64,000 nucleotides of DNA from Acidobacteriaceae bacterium (GCA_003131315.1 PKUV01000077.1:1-64000); one strand, 5' to 3'. Shown: positions 35,770 to 45,552, counted from the stretch's first letter. Numbers and translations: made by a program. Notes: generated from the letters alone by a model not told the origin.

Positions 35770-38700
35770 ATGAGATCTCCGAATTGCGCTTCGTTGAGAA
35801 TCCTGATTTTGGCAACGTTAGGTACGGCTATCTGTTTCGGCTTGTCCGGCACAGTCGCAGCTCAAGCCGGGACCGCTGCAGCCGCTCTGAACGGCACGGT
35901 CCGAGATCCTTCGGGGGCGGTGGTGCCAGACGCAACGATCACCCTGACCAATACCAGAACCGCGTTCAAGCAAGTGGCGAAAAGCAACTCGACCGGAAAC
36001 TATTCCCTGGTTAATATCACTCCGGGGAACTACACAGCTACGGTTTCGAAAGAGGGTTTTTCCACCGGGAAGTCACCCGAGTTTGAACTCTCGGTGAATC
36101 AGACAGCCACCATTAACTTCGATTTACAAGTTGGCAGCGCCAACAGTACGGTTGAGGTCTCCGCGGGCGGCGTACAGATCGAAACATCCACGGCCGAACT
36201 TGGGACTGTGATCGGAACCAGCGAAGTCAGCTCCTTGCCGCTGAATGGGCGCAATTTCACAGAGCTACTGCTGCTCGGACCTGGAATCAGTTCCATAAAC
36301 ACTACGGAGGGCGTCAGTGGGATCGGTAATCCAATCGGGACCGTCGTTCTTCCCGCGGTGAATGGCCAAAACAACCGCAGCAACATGTTTCTGCTGGATG
36401 GCGTCAATGACTATGGCTCGATTCGCGACACCTATGCCGTGCAGCCCACGATGGATGACATCCAGGAGTTCAAACTCCAATCCCACAACGACGAAGCGCA
36501 GTTCGGACAGGTCCTGGGTGGGATCATAAACGTGGTTACCAAGTCAGGAGGCAACCAGTTCCATGGTGGCGCCTGGGAATTTCTGCGAAACGACGCAATG
36601 GATGCGGCAAACTATTTCAACCCAGTCAAGACCCCGCTGAAGCAAAACCAGTTCGGTGGAGCAATCGGTGGCCCAGTGATTTTGCCGCACTATAACGGCC
36701 ACGATAAGACGTTCTTCTACGTTTCCTACGAGGGATACCGCAACCACACCGCATCGAACAACTTCTTTCGGACCCCAACCGCGGCGCAATTAGCCGGCGA
36801 CTTCAGCAATCTCGACGGCCAAACACAGATCTATAATCCGTTCAGCTCGGTCGCTGACCCCACGACCGCAACGGGATTCGCTCTCCAACCGTTTATGTGC
36901 GATGGGACTGGGGTGCCGCTCCCGGCCCCGGGCAATATCCAGCCAGCAGGAACTCCTTGCAACAAGATTCCGTCCAGCATGCTCAACCCCTCGACGGTTT
37001 ACTTTGCGCAGACGTTCTACCCGGCCCCGGTCGACGTACCCGGTTACCCACAATGGAATGGCCGCGATACGACTCCGAATATTACCCGTCAGGATCAGGT
37101 TTCCGTTCGTTTCGACCAACAATTCGGCACGAAGGATCGCCTTTTCGTGCGGTGGACGGCAGCCTGGCAGCCTGTTACCGGATCCGGAGGTTACCCGGGG
37201 TTAAACACAAATACCAAGAATAGCAATTACAACGTGGCGGTGAACTGGACCCACACTTTTGGTCCAAGTTCTGTGCTGCAGCTAACATTTGGTCGTGTTT
37301 CAGCACAGAACAACCGCACACCAAATTTCGCGAATGTGCCGTCGGACTTCTCCCAAAACTCTGGATTTGCTAGCTATTTCTACAACCACGGGGTTTTTGG
37401 TGGCCTCCGCGTTCCGTCGATTCAAGTTGGCGAAAACTACATCGCTGGCACCAATTATGTCGGTAAGCTGCATTACTCAAACATTTGGGAATACCGCGGC
37501 GATTACTCCAAAACTGTTGGACGGCACAACTTCCGCACGGGCGCGAGCCTGGCCACCGATGGATGGGAACAACCATTCTACGGCTCCGAGGCTGACTTTG
37601 CTCAGACGCAGACGCAGAATGGTAATCTGGACCCGAATACCGGCGACGCCATGGCGTCCATGGTGCTGGGTGTCCCGGATTATGCCGAAGTGGACAACGT
37701 GTATTCGCTGCTCCACGGCGGAAAGATCATCGGAGGCTATTTCCAGGATCAGTGGAGGGTCACCGATAAGCTCACAATCAACTGGGGCGTGCGTTACGAC
37801 CTCACCGTCAATCCTCGCCAAGGCAAGGCATCCAACGGAAGCAACATTACTGGCAACTTCGACTTCAGCAACGGAACCTACATTCTCCAGAACCCCGCTC
37901 CGGCATGTTCGTCAAGCCAGGGGGCACCCTGCATCCCCCCTGGAACTGATCTTACACATATCACGATCGCGAAAAACGGAAAAATCAACAACGATAACTA
38001 CGACAATTTTCAGCCCAGAATCGGTTTTGCCTATCGCCTGACACCGGGAACAGTTATGCATGGTGGATATGGCAGGTTCTTCGACAATTGGGCGGGTCTA
38101 ACTGAGAATCAGTCGAACTACACCCAGCTCTGGCCGAATGTGGCGTTCGTAGCCTCACCCGGCGGCTTCAATCTCTTCGGACCACCCACCGGGCTAGCTA
38201 ATGATCCTCTCAACTTTGGAAACAATGCGGTTATTCAGCCCGCGCCATCGCCGTTTGACCCTCTAAATTGGAGTCCTTACACCGACCCCCACCTCAAGAA
38301 CGGGTATTCGGATCAATGGAATTTCGGATTCCAGCGAGATCTGGCTCCGGGTGCTATCGCAACCATCAACTACGTAGGCTCGCGTAACGCGCGAATCGCC
38401 ACCACGGTCACGGCCAATGCTGCGCCCACGCCTGGGGGGGCCATCCCTTACCCGTACATTTTGATTGCGCAAGTGCCATACACGAAGAGCATCTCGTCAA
38501 CCGACTACAACGCGCTGCAAATTTCCTCACAAGTCAAGTTGCATTCCGGGATCACTTCTACGATTGCATACACCTGGTCGAAGGCGCTCACTATCGGTTG
38601 TGACGGGTACAACTCCGGCTGCGTGATCCAAAACCCATACAATTTGAAGATGGATCGAGGCCCAGCGGCCCACGATCTCCGCCACATCTTCACCGGCAGC

Positions 38701-39234
38701 TTTGTACTTCCGCTTCCGTTTGGCGGAGGAAGACGATTCAGCGCGGGCAGCAGGTTTGTGAATCACATCATCGGTAACTGGCAGCTGAATGGAATCGTGT
38801 CTTTGCACAGTGGGCCGGGTTATAGCGTGTTTACCGATAATTCGATTTCCAATATCCAAAACTTTAATGGCGCCGAACTTGCCAATCTGGTGGGAGATCC
38901 TCACGCGAGCACCCCCGGGTATCCGCTGGACAAAGTACATCCGATTAACCCAGCAGCTTTCGCCAACCCCGATCCGGGATCTTTCGGGCATATGGGGCGA
39001 AACACTCTGCGCGCCGACTGGGGCAGGAACTTGGATCTTTCGTTGTTCCGGTCGTTCTCCATATCCGAGTCCAAGAGATTCGAATTCAGAGCCGAAGCTT
39101 TCAACGCGACCAATACGCCGATAATGGGGTATCCCGACACCAATCTTCTAGATGGCCCGGGTTTTTTTGGCGTAGTTTCTTATCAAGCAAACACAGAGCG
39201 CCAGATGCAGGTTGCGTTGAAGTTTTATTTCTAA
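35770..39234 (+). CDS. TonB-dependent receptor, Oar-like (receptor 2, fucoside locus)
   Basis: 1154 residues. The signal peptide ends TVAAQA. A carboxypeptidase-regulatory-like domain follows at about 37-118 (LNGTVRDPSGAVVPDATITL ... LVNITPGNYTATV), then a plug at about 130-260 (LPLNGRNFTELLLLGPG, MFLLDGVNDYG, VVTKSGGNQFHGG) and a barrel ending in QVALKFYF. GAGGGTAGACAC precedes the ATG. Lying between the kinase/racemase unit and the fucosidase genes, it is expected to import fucose-containing oligosaccharides across the outer membrane. That cargo is inference from context. Confidence 0.92.
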   Translation: MRSPNCASLRILILATLGTAICFGLSGTVAAQAGTAAAALNGTVRDPSGAVVPDATITLTNTRTAFKQVAKSNSTGNYSLVNITPGNYTATVSKEGFSTGKSPEFELSVNQTATINFDLQVGSANSTVEVSAGGVQIETSTAELGTVIGTSEVSSLPLNGRNFTELLLLGPGISSINTTEGVSGIGNPIGTVVLPAVNGQNNRSNMFLLDGVNDYGSIRDTYAVQPTMDDIQEFKLQSHNDEAQFGQVLGGIINVVTKSGGNQFHGGAWEFLRNDAMDAANYFNPVKTPLKQNQFGGAIGGPVILPHYNGHDKTFFYVSYEGYRNHTASNNFFRTPTAAQLAGDFSNLDGQTQIYNPFSSVADPTTATGFALQPFMCDGTGVPLPAPGNIQPAGTPCNKIPSSMLNPSTVYFAQTFYPAPVDVPGYPQWNGRDTTPNITRQDQVSVRFDQQFGTKDRLFVRWTAAWQPVTGSGGYPGLNTNTKNSNYNVAVNWTHTFGPSSVLQLTFGRVSAQNNRTPNFANVPSDFSQNSGFASYFYNHGVFGGLRVPSIQVGENYIAGTNYVGKLHYSNIWEYRGDYSKTVGRHNFRTGASLATDGWEQPFYGSEADFAQTQTQNGNLDPNTGDAMASMVLGVPDYAEVDNVYSLLHGGKIIGGYFQDQWRVTDKLTINWGVRYDLTVNPRQGKASNGSNITGNFDFSNGTYILQNPAPACSSSQGAPCIPPGTDLTHITIAKNGKINNDNYDNFQPRIGFAYRLTPGTVMHGGYGRFFDNWAGLTENQSNYTQLWPNVAFVASPGGFNLFGPPTGLANDPLNFGNNAVIQPAPSPFDPLNWSPYTDPHLKNGYSDQWNFGFQRDLAPGAIATINYVGSRNARIATTVTANAAPTPGGAIPYPYILIAQVPYTKSISSTDYNALQISSQVKLHSGITSTIAYTWSKALTIGCDGYNSGCVIQNPYNLKMDRGPAAHDLRHIFTGSFVLPLPFGGGRRFSAGSRFVNHIIGNWQLNGIVSLHSGPGYSVFTDNSISNIQNFNGAELANLVGDPHASTPGYPLDKVHPINPAAFANPDPGSFGHMGRNTLRADWGRNLDLSLFRSFSISESKRFEFRAEAFNATNTPIMGYPDTNLLDGPGFFGVVSYQANTERQMQVALKFYF

Positions 39235-39255
39235 GCTGCTTTCGAGCATGAGGCA

Positions 39256-39290
39256 CACGGCGGTGGAGTACGGGCCACTCCGCCGCCGTG
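39256..39290 (+). terminator. Hairpin after TonB receptor 2
   Basis: CACGGCGGTGGAGT and ACTCCGCCGCCGTG can pair as a stem of about 13 bp around a short loop, 22 bases after the receptor stop. There is no T-run behind it, so it may be a weak or mRNA-protecting structure that lowers read-through into the SDR and fucosidase genes. Confidence 0.5.
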
Positions 39291-39419
39291 GCCTGCAACT
39301 AAGCAAACGCTTAACTGAGACTCTCCACCGAAACTCGGAACTAAAGCCATGCTCAGACCAGCTAATGTTCATGCAATTGAAGCTTTCACCAGAAGACAGC
39401 GGAAATTGCGGGAGGGAAA

Positions 39420-40196
39420 ATGGCTTACCGTGGTTTGGATCTAAAGGGCAGAACCGCCGTGGTAGTCGGCGGTACGTCCGGCATTGGCCGGGCAATCGCC
39501 CTGGGACTGGCAAACGCGGGTGCTGATGTCGTCGCAAGTGGTCGCCGACCTGACCAAGTAAAGGTAGTTGCCGCCGAAATCGAAGCCGTGGGCCGTCAGG
39601 CTTTGTCCATCACAGTGGATGTCAACGACAAGTCTTCACTCGAGCACCTGCTCTCTGCTGCCTTGGATGCATTCGGAAAAGTGGACATCCTTGTCAATTC
39701 CGCCGGTCAGATAAAACGGGGACCTACGATCGACTCGTCCGAGAGCGATTGGCACGGCATTCTGGATACGAATCTCATGGGTGTGCTTCGCGCCTGCCAG
39801 GTTTTCGGCCGACACATGCTTCAAAAGGGATATGGGCGAATCATTAACATCACTTCGCTCAATGCATTCGTCGCGCTGCACGAGGTTGCTGCCTACGCAG
39901 CAAGCAAAGCGGCGGTCCAGTCACTGACGAGGTCCTTGGCTGTCGAATGGGCAACCTGTGGAGTTTGCGTCAATGCGATCGCGCCGGGTGTATTTCCGAC
40001 CTCGTTGAATTCGAAGTTACTACAGGGCGCCGGCAGAGGGCAAGAACTGCTGATGCGGACACCGATGAAAAGGTTTGGAGATGCGGAAGAGGTAGTGGGT
40101 GCAGCCATTCTTCTTGCTTCAGACGCAGCCAGCTTTATGACCGGTTCCGTAGTGATAGTCGACGGCGGTTTTTTGGCCAGCGGTGTGAATCAGTGA
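39420..40196 (+). CDS. SDR-family oxidoreductase
   Basis: 258 residues, classical short-chain dehydrogenase: nucleotide-binding GGTSGIG at 17-23, NSAG in the mid fold, catalytic Ser146 (INITSLN), Tyr159 and Lys163 (YAASK). The C-terminal GGFLASG end is intact. Close in style to gluconate 5-dehydrogenase, glucose dehydrogenase and 2-keto-3-deoxy-L-fuconate dehydrogenase, and the last would fit the locus. GGGAGGGAAA precedes the ATG. The exact substrate cannot be read from the sequence. Confidence 0.88.
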   Translation: MAYRGLDLKGRTAVVVGGTSGIGRAIALGLANAGADVVASGRRPDQVKVVAAEIEAVGRQALSITVDVNDKSSLEHLLSAALDAFGKVDILVNSAGQIKRGPTIDSSESDWHGILDTNLMGVLRACQVFGRHMLQKGYGRIINITSLNAFVALHEVAAYAASKAAVQSLTRSLAVEWATCGVCVNAIAPGVFPTSLNSKLLQGAGRGQELLMRTPMKRFGDAEEVVGAAILLASDAASFMTGSVVIVDGGFLASGVNQ

Positions 40197-40291
40197 CTCT
40201 CATGCCTGCGACCTTGGCACATTCGCGCTTGGGAAGTTGGGCCGGCTGAGGACCATTTCAGGAGAGTTTGAACCAAGGGCAAGATTACGCG

Positions 40292-40473
40292 ATGAGCTAC
40301 ACAAGACGACACGTTTACAAGCCGGACTCGTCATTTCAGCAGGGGCTTTGATTGCGTTCGGAGTTCCATCAGAAACAGAGCCGAACAGAAAGTCCATCTG
40401 CTCAGCCGCTGGTCGGTTGCGACGTTTCAGTACGGCTGAACCCGTTCGCGGCTGGCGACCGTTGTTGGCGTAG
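40292..40473 (+). pseudogene. Fossil N-terminus of a Tat-exported protein
   Basis: The ATG at 40292 begins MSYTRRH. After a short indel the adjacent frame continues LQAGLVISAGALIAFGVPSE and stops at 40473. This mirrors the fucosidase signal at 41359 (MSYTRRDILTASLALSAGSLL). It is the stub of a second, deleted exported enzyme. Confidence 0.5.
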
Positions 40474-40504
40474 TCGGATGTCTTGTGATCGAGCGTGACT
40501 TCAA

Positions 40505-41248
40505 TGGATTAACAGGCTGGTTACCGGCGCGAGTAGCGGCATAGGTGCAGAGACGGCAATCCGATTTGGGGCCAACGGCGCGTATACGCTTATTCACTAC
40601 TATGAAAACCTGCAGGGCGCCACAGAGGTTCTTGAGCGGATCCGCCGTACCGGTGGCGATGGGGAACTCATCCCCGCAGATTTAAGTCATGCTACGACGA
40701 TTGCACAATTCACGCGTCTACTGGAGAGCATGCAGAGACCGATTGACATCTTGGTCAATAACGCGGGCTCGCTAATAATGAGAAAACCGTTCCTGTAAAT
40801 TACCCAAGAACTGTGGGTAGAAGTCTTCACATTGAATGTAACAAGTGCTTTCCTTACGACAAAGGCTGTTATTCCCTTGATGCTGCAGCGCCAGCGAGGT
40901 TTTGTGGTGAATATTTCCTCAGTACCTGCTCGCTTTGGCGGCGGAATTGGGTCAATTGCGTACTCCTCTGCAAAGGCGGCACTGTCTGCCATGACCAAGG
41001 GACTCGCTCGGGAATTTGGACCAAAAGGCATCCGCGTAAATGCAGTATCACCTGGCGCCATCGATACCAATTATCACAAGAAGTTCTCTACGCGGGAGGC
41101 ACTTGATGCAGTTGTAGCGTCGACCCCGTTACAGCGCCTTGGAACCGGGGCTGATATTGCCGATGTGGTTGTTTTTCTTTGTTCGGAAGGGGCACGTTTC
41201 ATCCAGGGCCAGATTATCGAGGTGAACGGGGGCTTTCTGATGGTTTGA
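40505..41248 (+). pseudogene. SDR-family oxidoreductase, inactivated
   Basis: A second short-chain dehydrogenase: the glycine motif (VTGASSGIGAETA), VNNAGSL, the SxxxxxxxxxxYSSAK active site and the GGFLMV end are all readable in one frame. A TAA at 40797-40799 interrupts it after MRKPFL, where the family normally has Glu (GAA to TAA is a single change). The N-terminus also lacks an in-frame start: ATGGAT at 40504 is out of phase with the rest. The 3' part is open from 40832. Probably recent decay. Confidence 0.8.
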
Positions 41249-41358
41249 GGTGCCCAGCCGGCAATTGGACAACCTTGGAGAGAAAACGAAATATCGGTCG
41301 ATGCTTCGAGTAATTTCACAAGTCGCGGTACGCCAGCACTACGAGGAGACTAAATACG

Positions 41359-42906
41359 ATGAGCTACACACGACGAGATATTCTAACGGCCAGCTTGGCC
41401 CTTTCTGCAGGGTCTCTGCTTGCAAACACCCCTTTAGCGGCAAGTGCAACCAGTGCGGCAAAAGAGACGAATGCAGGCGCGGCAGTTGGCAAGCTTTTTC
41501 AGCCGACGTGGAACTCCCTAAGAACGTTGAGCACACCGCAGTGGCTGAGGGATGGAAAATTCGGGATCTACACGCATTGGGGCGTGTATTCCGTTCCTGC
41601 TTTTGGGAAAAATGGTACCTGGTATATCAACAACGTTTACTGGAAACCAGACTCTCCTCAGAGAAAATACCATGAGGCTACGTACGGTCCCCTCGAAAAA
41701 TTCGGTTATAAGGACTTTATCCCGATGTTCACCGGCGCGAAGTTCGATGCCGATGAGTGGGCAGACCTATTCCGTAGGGCGGGAGCCCGCTTTGCGGGGC
41801 CAGTGGCAGAACACCACGACGGATTCTCGATGTGGGATACCAAATATTCGGAATGGAACGCAGCGAAGATGGGGCCTAAACAAGACGTTGTTGGCAAACT
41901 CTCAAAGTCAATCAAAGGCCACGGAATGAAGTTTGTCACAGCATTCCATCACGCAGAAAACTGGTTCTTCTTCCCCACTACCGATAAACGCTATGACTGC
42001 TCGGATCCCCGCTACTCCGGTTTGTACGGCCCAATTCATGAGGAGGGCGCGCTGCCATCAAAGGAGTTTCTTGATAAGTGGAAGGGGAAAATCATCGAGG
42101 TCGTGGACAAATACGACCCTGACCTCATCTGGTTTGATTTCGGATTAGAAATGGTTCAGGAGAGCTACAAGAAAGATATGCTTGCATACTATTTCAACAA
42201 AGCGGCTCGAGCAAGGAAGGATGTGACCGCTACGTATAAGCACCACGATCTTCCACCTGGGGTTGGCGTGGATGACTTGGAATTAGGCCAAGAGCGCGAG
42301 TTGACGTACAACGATTGGATCACCGATTCCTCCGTCGATAATCAGGGAGCATGGGGCTACGTTCGCGATGCGGGTTTCAAGTCTGTTGACAATTTGGTGG
42401 ACAATCTCGTCGATCGCGTGAGCAAGAACGGGTATTTGCTACTCAACGTAGGTCCCAAACCAGATGGCACTATCCCGGATGAGGCTAAAGAGCGGCTGCT
42501 CGGTCTGGGGAAGTGGCTTGATACCAACGGCGAAGCCATCTACGGCACCACACCTTGGCTTATTGCCGGTGAAGGCCCAACGCAACTCGAGAAGAACGGA
42601 CCGTTCAACGAGAGCAACGAGCTCCGTTACACAGCGCAGGATATACGCTTCACTGCCAAAGACAACGTCCTTTACGCGATTGCCCTCGATTGGCCTAGCG
42701 ATAAGATTCTTATCAGGAGCCTTGTCCCGAAGGGACGGACTTGGACTGGGCTGTATCCGTCGGAAATCGCCTCCATCAGTATGCTCGGGGATGGAAACGA
42801 GCTTAAGTGGGAGATGGCGAAAGAAGGTCTAATTGTAGAGACCCCGAAAGTGAAGCCATGTGATTACGCTTTCGCTTTCAAGATCGTCCGCAAATCGCCA
42901 TTTTGA
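41359..42906 (+). CDS. GH29 alpha-L-fucosidase, Tat-exported
   Basis: 515 residues. A twin-arginine signal (SYTRRDILTASLALSAG) directs it to the periplasm or beyond. The GH29 core is clear: WLRDGKFGIYTHWGVYSVP at about 62-80, EHHDGFSMWD at 151-160 and the nucleophile Asp260 in LIWFDFGLE. The later conserved segments (NGYLLLNVGPKPDG, LGKWLDTNGEAIYGT) are intact, followed by a small C-terminal beta domain. It removes terminal alpha-linked L-fucose, and this gene anchors the reading of the locus as fucoside utilisation. GAGGAG lies upstream of the ATG. Confidence 0.95.
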   Translation: MSYTRRDILTASLALSAGSLLANTPLAASATSAAKETNAGAAVGKLFQPTWNSLRTLSTPQWLRDGKFGIYTHWGVYSVPAFGKNGTWYINNVYWKPDSPQRKYHEATYGPLEKFGYKDFIPMFTGAKFDADEWADLFRRAGARFAGPVAEHHDGFSMWDTKYSEWNAAKMGPKQDVVGKLSKSIKGHGMKFVTAFHHAENWFFFPTTDKRYDCSDPRYSGLYGPIHEEGALPSKEFLDKWKGKIIEVVDKYDPDLIWFDFGLEMVQESYKKDMLAYYFNKAARARKDVTATYKHHDLPPGVGVDDLELGQERELTYNDWITDSSVDNQGAWGYVRDAGFKSVDNLVDNLVDRVSKNGYLLLNVGPKPDGTIPDEAKERLLGLGKWLDTNGEAIYGTTPWLIAGEGPTQLEKNGPFNESNELRYTAQDIRFTAKDNVLYAIALDWPSDKILIRSLVPKGRTWTGLYPSEIASISMLGDGNELKWEMAKEGLIVETPKVKPCDYAFAFKIVRKSPF

Positions 42907-43867
42907 GCAGATCAATGCACCATCACGAAAGAATTCGAACAACAACAACCAGCCTGCAGGCGCGAAGTATGAGCCATGGGGAATAGATGGTGATCCAGAA
43001 GAAGATCCAGAAGAACTGTGGAGCACCGCCGCCCCAGGAGTTCCCCCACCAAAGTGGACCTGTGGTGCGCACAAATTCGATCAGCAGCTTGCAACCTGTA
43101 GAAGTCCCGAGGCATTCGGAGCCTTTCACGTTCGATTCTATCAACCCGAGTTGCGGGACGGACAGCTCACACGCGTGCAGAAGTCGCACCGTCTCTGTGC
43201 CAAGGATCGGAAGCACTACTCACCGAAGTCGAAGCCAGTGCAGTTGCTGTGCGATGACCTCTTGCGCAAGGTGAACACAGCGACGGTGACCGAGCAGGAC
43301 ACGACGGTCGCGCAGTTCTGGGAGAAGCACTACCTGCCGTACTGCGAAGAGATGGTCAAGCTGACCGGCGAACCACGCAAGAAGGTTTCGACGATTCGCG
43401 GCTACAAGCAAATTTGGAAGCAGCATCTCGAAGCGCACTTTGGCAAGCTCACGCTGCAAGAGTACGAGCCACACCTCGGCACTCGGTTTCTTCAATCCTT
43501 AACCGGTACACAGGCAAAGAACACACTCAAGCACGTCCGCGCGTGCGCGTCATCCTTATTCAAGCGCGCCGTCAACGAGCAGCGGATCAAGACTAATCCC
43601 TGGCACGAGGTGCAGATGCCGGACGATGCGATCGAGTCGAGCGAGACACAGCACTACACGCTCGAAGAAGCCGAGAACATCATCTCGGCGCTGGTGGACC
43701 ACGTCGATTGCCAGCTGGTGATGGCGCTCTCTTGCTTCCTCGGCTTGCGTCCGGGCGAGATCGCTGCGCTGCGCTGGGAAGACTTCGACCCAGAGAGTGT
43801 GAACATCAGGCGTTCAAGCGGTGCGCCGATGCGTTTGTCCGCGCCGATTTGCGTCTGCGTGTTTTAG
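42860..43867 (+). pseudogene. Tyrosine integrase, N-terminal part only
   Basis: Integrase-like sequence starts at about 43130 (HVRFYQPELRDG). The SAM-like core-binding domain and the first catalytic Arg (LGLRPGEIAALRWEDFD) are present. The frame then loses similarity and stops at 43865-43867, so the HxxR and Tyr boxes are missing. There is no credible start: the frame opens inside the fucosidase 3' end and the first 90 residues are low-complexity. The protein is distinct in style from the integrase fragment at 14923. It is non-functional residue of an element next to ardC. Confidence 0.7.
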
Positions 43868-44868
43868 GCTGCTGGCTGCGCCGCCTCGGTGGTATCCGCC
43901 GGTGCGGGCAAGTAACCTGCATCTTGGGTTTCGGGTGTCGCCTCGGGCGCGGACTGCGGTTCTTGTGCTTCTGCCGGGGCAGGTTCTTCCATTTGAATTG
44001 CCGCCAGAATCACGGCTGAGGTTTGCTGCACAACCTCAAGACTTTCCATCAACAACTCGGCGTTGCCGTGGTAAAGCTGAATGTATGAGGCGCTGGAATT
44101 CGGATTCAGCCCGATGGCTTTCGAGACCACAAAAGCAATGGCTTCGGCTTCCGTTTCGCGCACCGTCTTGGTCGTAGTTGTACGGCGCTCAGAGTGCCCA
44201 AGTTTCAAATGAGCGTACTCATGCACCAATGTGGCTAGTTCCTCCGCCTCGGTCTGTCCTGGTAGCAGGCGAATGGTCTTGCCGAATGCCGTGCCCAAGG
44301 CCGGGGCAATGTCGCTGCTGAGTTCGACGGTGATACCTTGCGCGTGAACGAACTCCCGCAAGCGGTCGAGATACACAGTGGCGTCTCCGGTGACCTCGCC
44401 GATGGATGGCAACGGTGCGCCTTCGGTTTGAGTTTCAGACCACACATACACGCGGCGGAATCCTAGCAGCGTGGATTTGTTTGCCTCTTCTTCGGTTCCG
44501 GTGTCCGTATTCTGCTTCTTGCGGCGTTTGCCGATCATTGGGGCAAGAATGACAATTCCCTTTTCGCCGCGCTTGACCCGGCGGCCAAGCTGGTTCCAGG
44601 TGAACATCCCGGCAACTCTGGTGGCGTCGGGCTTTTGCCTTGCTATTAGGAGGACGTTACCCAGCGAATACGCGTGAAAATTCGCCATCGCGTTCAGAAA
44701 GGCGGTGAGCGTCTCGCTGTGTCCCGCTTCAAGCTGCTCGATGAGATACTTCACGTTGTCGCGGATGAGTTGCTGTGCGGTGGCTGGCTTCCGGTTGTTA
44801 CTGCCGGAAGCAGCATGGACGGCGGCTGAGCCGTCGCGGTTGGTGTTGTTGTTGCTGTGATATTCCAT
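43864..44868 (-). CDS. ardC: ArdC-like antirestriction protein (ssDNA-binding plus zincin)
   Basis: 334 residues from ATG 44868 (AAGGAAAAAACA upstream; the longer open frame to 45123 is low-complexity). N-terminal ArdC ssDNA-binding domain at about 30-150 (FHAYSLGNVLLIARQKPDATRV split across motifs, FTWNQLGRRVKRGEKGIVIL). C-terminal metallopeptidase-like domain with HEYAH (ATLVHEYAHLKLGH) and a downstream ETEAEAIAFV. The C-tail is Pro/Glu/Ala-rich. ArdC proteins travel on plasmids and integrative elements and protect incoming DNA from host restriction. Its stop overlaps the end of the broken integrase. Confidence 0.85.
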   Translation of the reverse strand: MEYHSNNNTNRDGSAAVHAASGSNNRKPATAQQLIRDNVKYLIEQLEAGHSETLTAFLNAMANFHAYSLGNVLLIARQKPDATRVAGMFTWNQLGRRVKRGEKGIVILAPMIGKRRKKQNTDTGTEEEANKSTLLGFRRVYVWSETQTEGAPLPSIGEVTGDATVYLDRLREFVHAQGITVELSSDIAPALGTAFGKTIRLLPGQTEAEELATLVHEYAHLKLGHSERRTTTTKTVRETEAEAIAFVVSKAIGLNPNSSASYIQLYHGNAELLMESLEVVQQTSAVILAAIQMEEPAPAEAQEPQSAPEATPETQDAGYLPAPADTTEAAQPAA

Positions 44869-45343
44869 TGTTTTTTCCTTTGTCTGCCCGGTGGGGCGTT
44901 TTTTTCTTTCACCCAGAGCGAAGCGAAGGAAAAAACGGACCACCGGGAGACAAAGAGGAACGACGGAGGGCGGGGGGGAAGGACCGAGAGGCGGGCAGGG
45001 CAAGTGCCAAACAGCCTTATCGTTTGGCGCGCAGCCGTGCTGTCCCGAAGGGCCGTCCCGAAGCGAAGCGGAGTGGTCACCCTCGACCGTGGGAGTGGAG
45101 AAAAGACGCGCGGCCAAGCGCATCCGGGCAGTTGCTTTTGCGTTGCAGAATTAGGCACTGGAGCGAAAAAATAAGCTTGTCAGATATGACTACTAAAACT
45201 GATGGGAATCAGCACACAGCGGGCACCCACGGGAAGTCTCAAACGTGGTGAGCGTGGCGTTGGCGACTCACCGACATCCATGTAAGTCGGCGGGGCAAGT
45301 AGCTTGTTCCGCTCAGAACGCTGCCGTGACAGCGCTGCGTGAT
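44869..45343. other. Non-coding region upstream of ardC
   Basis: About 475 bp with purine/pyrimidine-skewed, low-complexity tracts. Frames through it are not credible as genes. It probably holds the ardC promoter and the element end. Confidence 0.4.
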
Positions 45344-45437
45344 TAGGTTTTACAACAACTTACAAGACCGCGCGGACTGCCAAAATACCCGTAAGTCGTA
45401 CAAGGCATCATCTTTTATGGGTTGGGTTGTGGGTTGG
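45344..45437 (+). repeat. 94-bp direct repeat, right copy (att-like)
   Basis: Same length and orientation as 211-304, about 78 of 94 positions equal by eye. The first 60 bases and the final TGGGTTGG stretch are conserved; the middle (about positions 62-74) differs. tRNA-Asp and tRNA-Met 3' halves lie 116 and 228 bp further on. Confidence 0.65.
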
Positions 45438-45552
45438 AAAATCCGCACCCGAGGCCCCTGCCCTCTCCCGGCAGCGGTCAACGTTGGGTCGCGCCCGCTG
45501 CAAGGAAATTACACGACGGCTAGAGGGATGGTGGGTATATCCACTGCTTGCC

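Noticed and set aside
14923-43867. Idea that the integrase C-terminal piece (14923) and N-terminal piece (43.1-43.87 kb) are one gene split by a 28-kb inversion
   Set aside because: Order and orientation would fit an inversion, but the N-terminal piece resembles a different integrase branch from the HNLRHSLATF-type C-terminal piece. Without an alignment, two separate remnants are the safer reading.
44869-45250. Several overlapping Arg/Gly-rich frames upstream of ardC
   Set aside because: Purine-skewed low-complexity DNA gives open frames in many phases; none has a domain or credible start.
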